Source: Candidatus Amarolinea dominans
GTDB taxonomy: Bacteria > Chloroflexota > Anaerolineae > SSC4 > Amarolineaceae
DNA length: 64,000 nucleotides
NCBI GenBank assembly: GCA_016719785.1
Contig: JADJYJ010000010.1
Coordinates: 1 to 64,000, forward strand
Direction: 5' to 3'
The notes below the pieces were generated by a model. It had not been told where the DNA came from and made no database searches. It saw nothing but the letters and a program-made list of their open reading frames with translations. The position numbers and the translations under genes were made by a program. Shown in pieces: positions 46,413-55,298 of this stretch; the stretch's first letter is position 1; every line of letters begins with the position of its first letter.

Positions 46413-46469
46413 TGACGCAGTGCGTCAAGCACCGCGTAAAGCCCCAAATTGCCTTGTGTGTCAATTTGG
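46413..46469. promoter_or_regulatory. Two palindromes in the divergent promoter region before the sugar transporter
   Basis: TGACGC-AGT-GCGTCA (46413-46427) and CCAAATTG-N10-CAATTTGG (46444-46469). Both are perfect, close together and upstream of a sugar-uptake operon, as expected for operators of a LacI- or GntR-type regulator, though no regulator gene is in the window next to them. Confidence 0.45.
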
Positions 46470-46552
46470 AGTAAACTCCCCCAATCCATCGTCTGCCCCC
46501 AACCGCCCATCGGCGCTGCAAAGCCCGATTCCATCTGCTGGAGGAATTCATC

Positions 46553-47953
46553 GTGCGTCCGCCTGCTGAAGCAACCGAAAAGGTCCCTCTCGTCACCAAA
46601 TTGGCGTTCGGCGCGGGAGATGTCGGCCCCGCCATCGCCACCGCCATCATGTCCTTTTTCCTGCTCTTTTTCCTGACCGACGTGGCCCGCCTTAATCCCG
46701 CCGTGGCCGGCGTCATCCTGCTGCTCACCAAAATCTGGGATTCTGTCAATGATCCCATTGTGGGTGTGCTTTCGGACCGCATCAAGACGCGCTGGGGCCG
46801 CCGCCGGCCCTGGTTCCTGTTCGGCGCCATTCCCTTCGGCCTGACCTTTTTCCTGCTCTTTCTTGTACCGCAGGTCAGCAACAATGGCAAATTCTGGTAC
46901 TACCTGGTCGTCTCTCTGCTCCTGGACACCGCCTTCACGGTGGTCAACGTGCCGTACACCGCGCTGACGCCCGAACTGACGCGTGATTACGACGAGCGCA
47001 CCAGCCTGAACTCCTTTCGCTTTGCCTTCTCCATCGGCAGCGGCCTGATTGCCGCGGTCCTGCATCCCCTCATCGTCAACGCCGTGCAGCCGAGCATGGG
47101 CATCCAGGGCGCCTATGCCGTGTCGGCCGGCGTCTGGGCCATCTGCGCCACCCTGCCCTTCTTCTTCGCCTTCTGGGGCACCTACGAACGCCATCAGGAG
47201 TCGGAACAGGAGGAGATCCCGTTCTTCGATGGCCTCAAGATCACCTTCAGAAATCGCGCCTTTCGTTATGTTACCGGCATCTACCTGCTCTCCTGGCTGG
47301 TGGTGCAAACAGTCTCCACCATCGTCATCTACTACATGACCTACTGGCTGCGCCAGCCCGGCCTGGTGCCGGTGGTGATTCTGGCGGTGCAGGGCAGCGC
47401 GCTCATCTGGCTCTTCATCTGGACGGCCGTCAGCCGCCGCACCGGCAAGAAAGGCGTCTACTACCGCGGCATGATCTTCTGGATCGTCGTGGCCTTCGCC
47501 CTCTTCCTGGTGCAGCCGGACTGGCCCAGTTGGGTCATCATCGCGCTGGGCGCGCTGGCCGGCGTTGGCGTGGCCACGGCCTACCTGGTGCCCTGGGCCA
47601 TGCTGCCCGACGTGATCGAGCTGGACGAACTGGAAACCGGCAAGCGGCGTGAGGGCGCGTTTTACGGCTTCTTCGTACTCTTGCAGAAGCTCGGCCTGGC
47701 GCTCGGCCTCTTCCTGGTCAGCCAGGTGCTCAACTGGACCGGTTACATCACGCCGCCCGAAGGCGCCACCACACTCATCGTGCAGCCGGACAGCACGCTG
47801 CTCGCCATTCGTCTGATGATCGGCCCCATTCCCGCCTTCATCCTGGCGGCCGGCATCTACCTGGTGTACAAATTCCCCATCACCAAAGAAAATCATGAAG
47901 AAACGCTGCGGGAATTGGCGCGGCGCCGCGCCGCAACGACACTCTCAGCCTGA
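46553..47953 (+). CDS. GPH-family glycoside:cation symporter (MelB-like, MFS fold)
   Basis: 466 residues with 12 hydrophobic segments. GPH hallmarks are present: KLAFGAGDVGPAIATAIMSFFLLFFLTD in TM1, KIWDSVNDPIVGVLSDR (cation-site Asp residues), RWGRRRPWFLFGAIPFG, NVPYTALTPELTRDYDERT and DVIELDELETGKRREGAFYG. It should import glycosides with Na+ or H+. The GTG start at 46553 has GGAGG 8 bp upstream. It is followed on the same strand by an MFS remnant, an S51-like peptidase and a GH13 glucosidase that could hydrolyse the imported sugar. Confidence 0.9.
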   Translation: MRPPAEATEKVPLVTKLAFGAGDVGPAIATAIMSFFLLFFLTDVARLNPAVAGVILLLTKIWDSVNDPIVGVLSDRIKTRWGRRRPWFLFGAIPFGLTFFLLFLVPQVSNNGKFWYYLVVSLLLDTAFTVVNVPYTALTPELTRDYDERTSLNSFRFAFSIGSGLIAAVLHPLIVNAVQPSMGIQGAYAVSAGVWAICATLPFFFAFWGTYERHQESEQEEIPFFDGLKITFRNRAFRYVTGIYLLSWLVVQTVSTIVIYYMTYWLRQPGLVPVVILAVQGSALIWLFIWTAVSRRTGKKGVYYRGMIFWIVVAFALFLVQPDWPSWVIIALGALAGVGVATAYLVPWAMLPDVIELDELETGKRREGAFYGFFVLLQKLGLALGLFLVSQVLNWTGYITPPEGATTLIVQPDSTLLAIRLMIGPIPAFILAAGIYLVYKFPITKENHEETLRELARRRAATTLSA

Positions 47954-47960
47954 CCAACGC

Positions 47961-48072
47961 ATGAAGAATCTCAGCAAGAATCGCAACATCACCATCCTGT
48001 TCTTCACCATGATCGTGGTCATGCTCGGTTTTGGAATAATGGCCCATTCATTTTCATTATTAGCGAGGTATC
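47961..48072 (+). pseudogene. N-terminal remnant of an MFS transporter
   Basis: ATG at 47961 opens MKNLSKNRNITILFFTMIVV followed by MLGFGIM, the first membrane helix of an MFS transporter. After that the sequence loses MFS character and passes into the start of the next gene. About 28 codons survive. The rest was deleted, probably when the S51-like gene came to lie here. Confidence 0.5.
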
Positions 48073-48783
48073 ATGACACCAACCTTCAATGGTACACTGG
48101 CGCTGCTAGGCGCCGGCGAATATCTACCAGTCGTCGAAGCGATAGACCGCTTCTTGCTCAGCCGCTTGCCCGCGCCCCAGCGTGTGGTCTGCCTACCCAC
48201 GGCGGCCGGCGCGGAGAGCGAGGAGCGCCTGCGCTATTGGGCCGATTTGGGCATCAACCACTTCACCCGCCTGGGTGCAGAGGTGCAGTCACTGCCCGTA
48301 TTTGATCGCGCCAGCGCCCAAGATACCCGCCTGGCCGACCAGGTGGCCGAGGCCAACTTCGTCTACCTGTCCGGCGGCAGAGCCACCTACCTGTACGATG
48401 TTCTCGTGGGCACCCCGGTCTTCGACGCCATCATGTACGTCCTGGACACCGGCGGGGTCGTGGCCGGCTGCAGCGCCGGCGCCATGATCTGGGGCGAGCA
48501 CATTCCCCGCTTCCCACCGCCGCCCGTCTGTCAGCCCGGCTTGGCCTATCTGCCCAACGCCATCATCCTGCCGCACTTCGACGAGATATCGCACCTCATG
48601 ACCAACATCCTGCACTTTGTCCTGGGCAACGGGCATACGCTCGTGGGCATTGACTGCAACACCGCCCTGATCTGCATGGATAGCATCTTGACGGTCGCGG
48701 GCAGCGGCGGGGTAACGGTGTGGGACGCCAGTCGCAAGGAGCGTTACACCGCCGGAGAGACCGTGAGCCTGCCCACAAGCTGA
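48073..48783 (+). CDS. Peptidase S51/cyanophycinase-like serine hydrolase
   Basis: 236 residues of the class-I glutamine amidotransferase-like fold. The nucleophile elbow is VVAGCSAGAMIWG, with Ser134 in the GxSAGA motif of dipeptidase E and cyanophycinase. VYLSGGRATYLYD supplies the oxyanion-loop GG, and NAIILPHFDEISH the partner region. These enzymes cleave Asp- or beta-Asp-containing peptides; the substrate is unknown here. GAGG lies 5 bp upstream of the ATG. The stop is 10 bp before the GH13 gene, so they share a transcript. Confidence 0.8.
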   Translation: MTPTFNGTLALLGAGEYLPVVEAIDRFLLSRLPAPQRVVCLPTAAGAESEERLRYWADLGINHFTRLGAEVQSLPVFDRASAQDTRLADQVAEANFVYLSGGRATYLYDVLVGTPVFDAIMYVLDTGGVVAGCSAGAMIWGEHIPRFPPPPVCQPGLAYLPNAIILPHFDEISHLMTNILHFVLGNGHTLVGIDCNTALICMDSILTVAGSGGVTVWDASRKERYTAGETVSLPTS

Positions 48784-48793
48784 AAGGCGACCA

Positions 48794-50551
48794 ATGACCA
48801 ACCACTCTCAACTCTCGCCAACGGGCGCACAACCCTGGTGGCAAACGACCGTCTTCTACCAAATCTACCCGCGCAGCTTTGCCGATAGTAACGGCGACGG
48901 CATCGGCGACCTGGCCGGCATCAACAGTCGCCTCGACTATCTGCAAGACCTGGGCATCGGCGCGATCTGGCTTTCGCCGCATTACCCCTCGCCCCTGCTG
49001 GATTGCGGCTATGACGTGGCCGACTACACCGGCGTGGCGCCAGAGTACGGCACGCTCGACGATTTCACGCACTTCCTCGACGCCGCCCATCAGCGTGACA
49101 TCCGTGTGGTGCTCGACCTGGTGCTCAACCACACCTCCGATCAGCACCCCTGGTTCCAGGACGCCCGCCGCGGCCGTCAGCAGCCGCATCACGATTGGTA
49201 CGTCTGGCATCCCGGCCGCGACGGCGGGCCGCCCAATAACTGGAACTCAGCCTTTGGCGGTTCGGCCTGGGAATTTGTGCCAGAGCTGGGCCTCTACTAC
49301 TACCATTACTTCCTCAAGCAGCAGCCCGACCTCAACTGGCGCCATCCGGCTGTCAGGCAGGCGATGTTCGCGGCCGCGCGTTTCTGGCTCGACCTGGGCG
49401 TGGACGGCTTCCGCCTGGATGCCATCAACACCCTCTTCGAAGACCCTGCGCTGACCGATCATACCACGCAGATGAGTCAGCGTGATCTGTTCGCGCTGAT
49501 GGCCCTGGCCTCCAGCGACGAGCAGCGCCAGCAGGTCGTCGAGCAATGGCGCCTGATGTACCAGCACCAGGTGGATCAGCCGGGCGTCCATGCGCTGATG
49601 TCCGATCTGCGCACGATGATTGACGCCTATCCCGGCGCCATGCTCGTGGGCGAAACGGACGACATCGCCTACATGGGCAACGGCCACAACGAGTTGCACC
49701 TGGTTTTCAATTTTCCGCTCATGCAAACCGAGCGCCTGACGCCAGCCTGGGTACGCGCCAATCAGGCCGCTCGCCTGACCGCACTGCCCGCCGGCGGTTG
49801 GCCGTGCAACACCCTGGGCAACCATGACTCGTCCCGCGTCTACACCCGTTTTGGCAACGGCAAACACGACGCGGCGCTGGCGCGGCTCTCGGCTGCCCTG
49901 GTGCTGACCCTGCAAGGCACCCCGTTTCTCTACAACGGCGAGGAGATCGGCATGACCGACCTGCTGCTCGACGACGTCAGTCAGTTCCGCGACCTGCTCG
50001 GCCTGCAGCTCTACCAGATGGCGCACGCGGAGTTCGGCTTGCCGGCGGAGGTCGCCGTGGCGCATGCGGCCCATCATGGGCGCGACAAATGTCGCACGCC
50101 GCTGCAATGGACGCCTGCGCCCCAGGCCGGCTTCTGTCCGCCCAGCGTGCAGCCCTGGCTGCCGGTCAACCCCAACGCGGCCCAGGTGGTCAACGTGGCC
50201 GAGCAGGCTGACGACCCTGCTTCGCTGCTCAACTTCTATCGCCGCCTGCTGGCCGTGCGCCGGCAAACCCCCGCGCTACAAACGGGCGCCTACGTCCCGC
50301 TGCACGAATCGGCCGACACTTATCTCGCCTTCCTGCGTCAGCTCGACCAGACGGAGGCAAGTTGCCTGGTGGTGCTCAACATGGCGGACCAGGCCCAAGA
50401 CCTGACCTTCGATCTGGCGGCCGGACAGGTGCAATGCCTGTTTTCCAGCCACGAGCGCCCGGCCGGCCCGCAGGCCCTGCGCCATCTGACACTGGCGCCG
50501 TTCGAGGTTTTCATCGGCGCATTGAATCGAAAATCCCAAGTTAGATTGTGA
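48794..50551 (+). CDS. GH13 alpha-glucosidase (oligo-1,6-glucosidase-like)
   Basis: 585 residues. The (beta/alpha)8 barrel begins WWQTTVFYQIYPRSFADSNG, with GDLAGINSRLDYLQDLGIGA. Catalytic residues: nucleophile Asp209 in GVDGFRLDAINTLF, acid/base Glu287 in MLVGETDD, and transition-state Asp345 in NTLGNHDSSR; conserved LVLNHTSDQHPWF is also present. The C-terminal beta domain starts near residue 500. The QPDLNWRHP segment is that of exo-acting glucosidases of subfamilies around oligo-1,6-glucosidase. No signal peptide, so it acts in the cytosol on sugars brought in by the upstream GPH transporter. Confidence 0.92.
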   Translation: MTNHSQLSPTGAQPWWQTTVFYQIYPRSFADSNGDGIGDLAGINSRLDYLQDLGIGAIWLSPHYPSPLLDCGYDVADYTGVAPEYGTLDDFTHFLDAAHQRDIRVVLDLVLNHTSDQHPWFQDARRGRQQPHHDWYVWHPGRDGGPPNNWNSAFGGSAWEFVPELGLYYYHYFLKQQPDLNWRHPAVRQAMFAAARFWLDLGVDGFRLDAINTLFEDPALTDHTTQMSQRDLFALMALASSDEQRQQVVEQWRLMYQHQVDQPGVHALMSDLRTMIDAYPGAMLVGETDDIAYMGNGHNELHLVFNFPLMQTERLTPAWVRANQAARLTALPAGGWPCNTLGNHDSSRVYTRFGNGKHDAALARLSAALVLTLQGTPFLYNGEEIGMTDLLLDDVSQFRDLLGLQLYQMAHAEFGLPAEVAVAHAAHHGRDKCRTPLQWTPAPQAGFCPPSVQPWLPVNPNAAQVVNVAEQADDPASLLNFYRRLLAVRRQTPALQTGAYVPLHESADTYLAFLRQLDQTEASCLVVLNMADQAQDLTFDLAAGQVQCLFSSHERPAGPQALRHLTLAPFEVFIGALNRKSQVRL

Positions 50552-50638
50552 CGCAAGTTGGCAACTGGCGCCCCTGGCGTTTTCTGCGAAATCGCCCCCG
50601 CAGGAGCATGAGCGACTGACCGGAAAAGCGCAGGCCAT

Positions 50639-53008
50639 CTACCGGTTGATGCTGTTGTAGCTGGCCAGCCACTGTCCACTCTTGAGCGTCTCCGCCACGG
50701 CTACCAGTGGTTGGTTAGACTGAATCCGTACCGAACCTGTCCAGTTGCCGCCCAAAGAAATCGTAGCACAATGGTTGCGGGTATTGCGGCTGAGCGATCT
50801 GCCCGCGACGATCGTCAAGTTCGACTCCTGGAACGTCAGCGTGCCGTTCTGGTCGTAGTAATAGATGTCCACGTCAGTGGCATTGCTGGTAGTTGGATTC
50901 TGGATGCGCAAGATGGAGTACTGATCCCACTGGTTTTCACTGGACGGGCAAGAAGTGTAGGCGGTGTTCTTCTGGTAGACACCCGGCAGGTAGGTGTTCG
51001 TGCTCGCCAGTCCGCTGTGAACGCCGGTATAGGCGCCAGCCACGTTGTTGTCCGGCCGGAGGGTGATCTGCGCTACTGCCAGCGGCTGATTGGACTCAAC
51101 AATGACAGCGCCTGCCCATGCGCCTCCCAGAACACTGTAGACGCTGGCCTCGACATTGCCACCCGTCTTGGTGTTGAAGCCTTTGGCCGCATTCGGTGTG
51201 ATGGTTTGACCGGAGATGGTCAGGTCTTCGTTGCCGGTAGCGGCATTGCGATAGCGCAGGGTCACGTTGGCATTGCTGCTGCCCAGGTTTTGCACGATGG
51301 TGATCGAGAAGCCCTGCCAGCTTCCTGCGTTGGGATTGCAGTCGGTGCAACGCCGCTCTATGGAAGGTGCAAAGACCGGCCGTGCGCCACCGCTGACGCC
51401 GTTGTAAGCCGCCACATACCAGCGCCAGTAGTTGGTCAGCACAGAAGTGATGAGCTGGCCGTTGGTCGAGGTAACCTTGACTGCTCCGGTCCAGTTGCAG
51501 CCGGCCAACGTTCCGCATTGAGTATTGTAGTAGTCCGTCTGCCTCAGATCCGGCACTGCACCGCCTGGATCACGCAAGTCGTAATTGCGAAAGCCGTTCG
51601 CTACCAGGGTGTCGGAGCGCGTGAAGTCGGTCACGCCGCCGCGGTTGATGTACGTGAGCTCCAGGCTGGCGGCCGCGGTGGTCGTGTTTTGCACCATGAA
51701 GCGGGAATACTGGACGAAAGGCACGCCGTGGGTGACCGGATCCGGGTAGTAGACGGCGTAAGGCAGGTACATCGCAGCGCTACCCGCGTCGAAAGCGCTG
51801 TAGGCGACTGCCGCGTTGCCATCCCCATAATCGCCGCCGCTATAGCGATTCTCCACGATCACGGCCTGGTCCTGGCTGGCCACCGCCAGGGTTGAGCCGC
51901 GACAAAAGGCGCAATAGTTGGAGAAACGCACCTCCCTGGTGCTGTTGAGCGCAATGAAGTCGGTATTCTGCCGGTGTACCCAGTCGTCAGCGAGCAAGCT
52001 GGTGTTGACTTGGGCTACCTTGGCCTGGCTGTTGTTGCGCACCAGGATGGTCGAGTTCCAGCCGTAGTAGTTGGATAGGATGTCCGGCAGATAGGCGGGA
52101 TACAGACCAATGAAGGTGGTCCGGCCCGCGACGAAGGTGTGGTTGCCCAGGTCTTCATAGAGGGTGTCGTTAGGATAGCGAGCATAGAGGTGGTAGGTCC
52201 CCGGCTGCACGTCGGTGGTACCAAAATTCTCCACCACCAAGTCGTCCGCATTGGCCCAGGTGTAGGCATAGGTCTGTGACCAACCATAGCTCCCCCAAGT
52301 GGCATTGGCAGGTTTTTGTATGCCATGAATTCGCAATCCGCCGACTGGGTTTCCATTGGCATCGGTCACTTTGCCTACTGCGTTCGCTGTTTGGGTCCCG
52401 CCGTTATTGAATGATTCAAGCCAGAGTTCAGGGTTCCGCGACCGGGCCTCTGAGTCGAGTGTGTTAGGCTCCAGCTGTCTGTCTGACTCAGGATGAACAA
52501 CAATCTGCTGGTGTAGGTGATTTCCCTGCGAGTAACTACCGGTGTCGTCCACTTCACCGATCTTGGTTTGGCCAGCGTATACGACGTTGCCCACCTGTAC
52601 TGGTACACTCCATTGTTTGAGATGAAGATACACGGAGTAGACGTAAGCCATCTGTTGCGATGTACGATCATAGTGTCGCTGATTGTGACGCACGAGCGCA
52701 AAATTGCCCCAAGCGGTGCTTCTGTCTCCATCCGGTCTATCTTCACGCAGTTGGACAACCGTACCGTCTGCGACAGCGTATACGCTGGTGCCGTTTGGGT
52801 AGGGAAAGTCGATGCCTTTATGCGTGCTTCCACCGGACTCCTCAGCATACAAATAATACTGGTTGATCTTTCCACCATTGTCAGTGATCGGGCGTCGAAT
52901 TTGGTATGCTGCGTAAATGTCACCAATAAGCGCTGCCATCAGTAACACCAGGAATGCAGCGATAAGTACACTTATTCTGAACTGCTTTTCTACGAGTGTG
53001 TTTGTCAT
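50639..53008 (-). CDS. Membrane-anchored M23 (LytM-like) peptidase with C-terminal beta repeats, copy 1
   Basis: 789 residues. One membrane helix (about 12-30) is followed by an M23 domain with the full zinc set: His63 and Asp67 in HKGIDFPYPNG, His129 in VYLHLK and His166 in GNHLHQQ. M23 enzymes cut peptide cross-links of peptidoglycan. Beyond residue 200 a carboxypeptidase-regulatory-like domain (VGKVTDANGNPVGG) and three long beta-sandwich units follow, recognisable by YGWNSTILVRNNSQ, GFSITIVQNLGSSN and YSILRIQNPTTSN. AGGAGG precedes the ATG. It starts 12 bp after the propeller lipoprotein gene, forming a two-gene unit that is repeated at 55.2-58.2 kb. Confidence 0.88.
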   Translation of the reverse strand: MTNTLVEKQFRISVLIAAFLVLLMAALIGDIYAAYQIRRPITDNGGKINQYYLYAEESGGSTHKGIDFPYPNGTSVYAVADGTVVQLREDRPDGDRSTAWGNFALVRHNQRHYDRTSQQMAYVYSVYLHLKQWSVPVQVGNVVYAGQTKIGEVDDTGSYSQGNHLHQQIVVHPESDRQLEPNTLDSEARSRNPELWLESFNNGGTQTANAVGKVTDANGNPVGGLRIHGIQKPANATWGSYGWSQTYAYTWANADDLVVENFGTTDVQPGTYHLYARYPNDTLYEDLGNHTFVAGRTTFIGLYPAYLPDILSNYYGWNSTILVRNNSQAKVAQVNTSLLADDWVHRQNTDFIALNSTREVRFSNYCAFCRGSTLAVASQDQAVIVENRYSGGDYGDGNAAVAYSAFDAGSAAMYLPYAVYYPDPVTHGVPFVQYSRFMVQNTTTAAASLELTYINRGGVTDFTRSDTLVANGFRNYDLRDPGGAVPDLRQTDYYNTQCGTLAGCNWTGAVKVTSTNGQLITSVLTNYWRWYVAAYNGVSGGARPVFAPSIERRCTDCNPNAGSWQGFSITIVQNLGSSNANVTLRYRNAATGNEDLTISGQTITPNAAKGFNTKTGGNVEASVYSVLGGAWAGAVIVESNQPLAVAQITLRPDNNVAGAYTGVHSGLASTNTYLPGVYQKNTAYTSCPSSENQWDQYSILRIQNPTTSNATDVDIYYYDQNGTLTFQESNLTIVAGRSLSRNTRNHCATISLGGNWTGSVRIQSNQPLVAVAETLKSGQWLASYNSINR

Positions 53009-53020
53009 TGCTCTTGCCTC

Positions 53021-54403
53021 CTAATAGTCTAACGAAGAAAGAACGATGAAATCAGGCGTTGCTGAAAGCCCGGTTTGCACTCCAATGCTCAGCGAGAGAG
53101 TCCACACCCTCCTTAAATCAGTAACATAGATCAGTTGGGTGCCATCTGGAGACCAGGTCGCCAGCCATTCGTTGCTGGCGCTCGTAAAATTCGAGGTTAG
53201 ATGTTTCAGCTCGGTTCCTGTCCTATCGATAAGCCACAGGTCGGTAAGGGGTTGGGGCTCTTCATAATATCGAATTCCGGTAAATACAATCCAATTTCCA
53301 TCAGGAGACCAACGGGGAATCCCCGCGGTCACGTCAATGTCTCGCGTGAGTTGGGTTTGTCTGGATCCATCAGGGTTCATAATCCACAAGTTGTAAGGAT
53401 AATCAGGACCTGATCTCTCGCCTAACAGAGAGACATACAGAATCTTATCGCCATTAGGCGACCATTGTGGAAAGTACAGTTCCGGTGCCTGTGGTGACAC
53501 CAGCACAGGAACAGATCCTCCACCGTCTGCCTCAACGACCACCATCGTGGCAGACCGCCGAAAAACACTGTCCACCAAGACCAAACGCTGTCCACCGGGC
53601 GCCCAAGCGAAATTGACGGCTTTATGTTCATTTTCTCGATCAACCGGATAAATCTCGCCTCGATCCCCGGTCGCCACATCCACAATCCACAAGCCCTGAG
53701 TCCGAGTACTGTGATAGGCGATGCGCGCGCCGCCAGGAGACCAAACCGGTTCGATTCCACCCTGCACCAGCTGCCGCAAGATCCCCATTCGAAGATCGAA
53801 TAGATAGATGCTATATTCGGGTGCTTCACCTTTACTTAAGGATGTCCGACTTTCTACGTTGCTCAATACTAAGGCAAGTTGAGTTCCATCTGGTGACGGA
53901 TTGGCCCATGTGTCAACACCCATATCTTGGCTGGCTAAAAAGAGTGGCACTTGGGCGTGAACATCTATTAGCACGCGCTCGCTCGTACCATCATTGCGGA
54001 TAGCGCGAATAAGATTACCGGTACGAAAAGCAATCGTATACGATGCGGTCTGTCCCGGTGGCAGCGGAATGATGGGCGGTACCGCGGTGGGGATGCGGGT
54101 CACCACCGGCGTGGGCAGCCGCGTGGGCACAGGCGGAATGGTGGGCGTCGGTCGCCGGGTCGGTGGGGGCGGCTCGATCCACAGCGTGGGGACAGGCGTC
54201 GGTGTCTGGATAGGAGACTGGAATAGTGATACGATAGGTCCCGTTGTGCTGCTTGGCATCGCCTGCGGCTGCGCGACTTCAGTCAGCGGCTCTGGCGTGA
54301 CACTTGGCGGCCACCCGGGCCCGCAACTGGCTAACACAACCAGCAGACCGGCCAACAGCAGCGCCCCCAGTGCGATAGTCAATCTCATGTGCAACCCATT
54401 CAT
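53021..54403 (-). CDS. TolB-like PD40 beta-propeller lipoprotein, copy 1
   Basis: 460 residues. A lipoprotein signal ends VLASC (Cys27). A TP/PP-rich linker to about residue 120 is followed by a beta-propeller of PD40 (WD40-like TolB) blades marked by WANPSPDGTQLALV, VWSPGGARIAYHS, FAWAPGGQRLVLV, QWSPNGDKILYV, RWSPDGNWIVFTG and TWSPDGTQLIYV. It should sit on the outer face of the membrane as a protein-binding scaffold. The first 120 codons and the upstream 85 bp are almost identical to copy 2, whereas the propellers are well diverged. GAGGAGG precedes the ATG. Confidence 0.88.
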   Translation of the reverse strand: MNGLHMRLTIALGALLLAGLLVVLASCGPGWPPSVTPEPLTEVAQPQAMPSSTTGPIVSLFQSPIQTPTPVPTLWIEPPPPTRRPTPTIPPVPTRLPTPVVTRIPTAVPPIIPLPPGQTASYTIAFRTGNLIRAIRNDGTSERVLIDVHAQVPLFLASQDMGVDTWANPSPDGTQLALVLSNVESRTSLSKGEAPEYSIYLFDLRMGILRQLVQGGIEPVWSPGGARIAYHSTRTQGLWIVDVATGDRGEIYPVDRENEHKAVNFAWAPGGQRLVLVDSVFRRSATMVVVEADGGGSVPVLVSPQAPELYFPQWSPNGDKILYVSLLGERSGPDYPYNLWIMNPDGSRQTQLTRDIDVTAGIPRWSPDGNWIVFTGIRYYEEPQPLTDLWLIDRTGTELKHLTSNFTSASNEWLATWSPDGTQLIYVTDLRRVWTLSLSIGVQTGLSATPDFIVLSSLDY

Positions 54404-54608
54404 GGCTTGTCCTCCTCAGGTCAGAGTGTCGCAAATCAATCGGTCGCCCAACCGGGCGGTTATGATGGGCGGCAGTTCCATCACACCCTAAAGTATAGCA
54501 CGGAGGTGGCTACAAACTGGCTACAAATGGGTGTTTTTAGGGGAAAAAATCAACGAGTTTTGGAGCAGTTTGGCGCCATGTCAAGGCTCGATGTGACGCG
54601 GCCGTTGC

Positions 54609-54647
54609 TTGACACTCATAAACATTTCGTTTATGATATATCTTGTG
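54609..54647 (+). promoter_or_regulatory. Leaderless consensus promoter with operator for higBA
   Basis: TTGACA (54609-54614), exactly 17 bp, TATGAT (54632-54637). Transcription would begin at about 54644-54646, right on the GTG at 54645, so the toxin mRNA is probably leaderless. The palindrome TCATAAAC-N5-GTTTATGA (54616-54636) overlaps spacer and -10, an ideal operator for HigA autorepression. Confidence 0.75.
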
Positions 54648-54926
54648 ATTCAATCATTCGCTGATGACGAAACGGAATACTTCTACACCACCGGCAGGTC
54701 ACGCCGTCTCCCAACCGAGATTCGCGCTCGTGCAGCGATGCGGCTCACACAACTGAATGCATCCACGCGCATCGAGGATCTACACCTACCACCGTCGAAC
54801 CGCTTAGAGGCACTGAGGCATGACCGCAGCGGACAGTGGAGCATCCGCATCAATGACCAGTGGCGGGTCTGTTTTCGTTTCGAGAATGGCGACGCTATTG
54901 ACGTCGAAATCGTTGATTATCACTGA
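54645..54926 (+). CDS. higB: HigB-family toxin (RelE/ParE-like mRNA interferase)
   Basis: 93 residues. Starting at GTG 54645 the protein begins MIQSFADDETEYFYTTGRSR, the usual HigB start; longer in-frame starts (54633, 54609) fall within the promoter. LNASTRIEDLHLPPSNRLEALRHD and the C-terminal RINDQWRVCFRFENG-DAIDVEIVDYH are hallmark segments, with basic residues and His for ribosome-dependent mRNA cleavage. The gene precedes its antitoxin by 12 bp, the toxin-first order of higBA. It is intact in a locus where the neighbouring gene is truncated. Confidence 0.92.
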   Translation: MIQSFADDETEYFYTTGRSRRLPTEIRARAAMRLTQLNASTRIEDLHLPPSNRLEALRHDRSGQWSIRINDQWRVCFRFENGDAIDVEIVDYH

Positions 54927-54938
54927 GAAGAGGTTGTT

Positions 54939-55298
54939 ATGATCAGTAGTGGTTTGCCGCCCATTCACCCCGGCGAGTTTCTGCTTGAGATACTGCATGA
55001 ACTTGGCATTTCACAGGCACAGTTTGCGCGCGCCATTGGCGTATCGCCTATGCGCGTGTCGTATGTCGTCAATCGCACACGCCCGGTGACGGCGGAACTT
55101 GCACTGCTTTTCGGTCGCGCACTGGACCAATCGCCGCAATACTGGCTCAATCTACAAGCGGCTTACGACCTGAAGACTGCTGAGATAGCTATCGGCCAGC
55201 AGTTGCTGACCGTTGCCCAGTTGGCGCCTGCTAGACAGGCCAATACACCTGTTGGCTTGCGCGAAGGCCGTTCGCCAGCAGGGTGTCGGTGCGCGTGA
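54939..55298 (+). CDS. higA: HigA-family antitoxin (HTH XRE/VapI) with an accidental C-terminal extension
   Basis: 119 residues. The start IHPGEFLLEILHELGISQAQ and the HTH FARAIGVSPMRVSYVVNRTR-PVTAELALLFGRALDQSP-QYWLNLQ are diagnostic of HigA. Typical proteins end about 15 residues after IAIGQQLLTV; here about 30 further residues, to RSPAGCRCA, are read from DNA that on the other strand encodes the end of M23 peptidase copy 2. The module thus lost its native 3' end or fused with that gene. It neutralises HigB and represses the promoter through the palindrome upstream. GAGG lies 5 bp before the ATG. Confidence 0.9.
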   Translation: MISSGLPPIHPGEFLLEILHELGISQAQFARAIGVSPMRVSYVVNRTRPVTAELALLFGRALDQSPQYWLNLQAAYDLKTAEIAIGQQLLTVAQLAPARQANTPVGLREGRSPAGCRCA

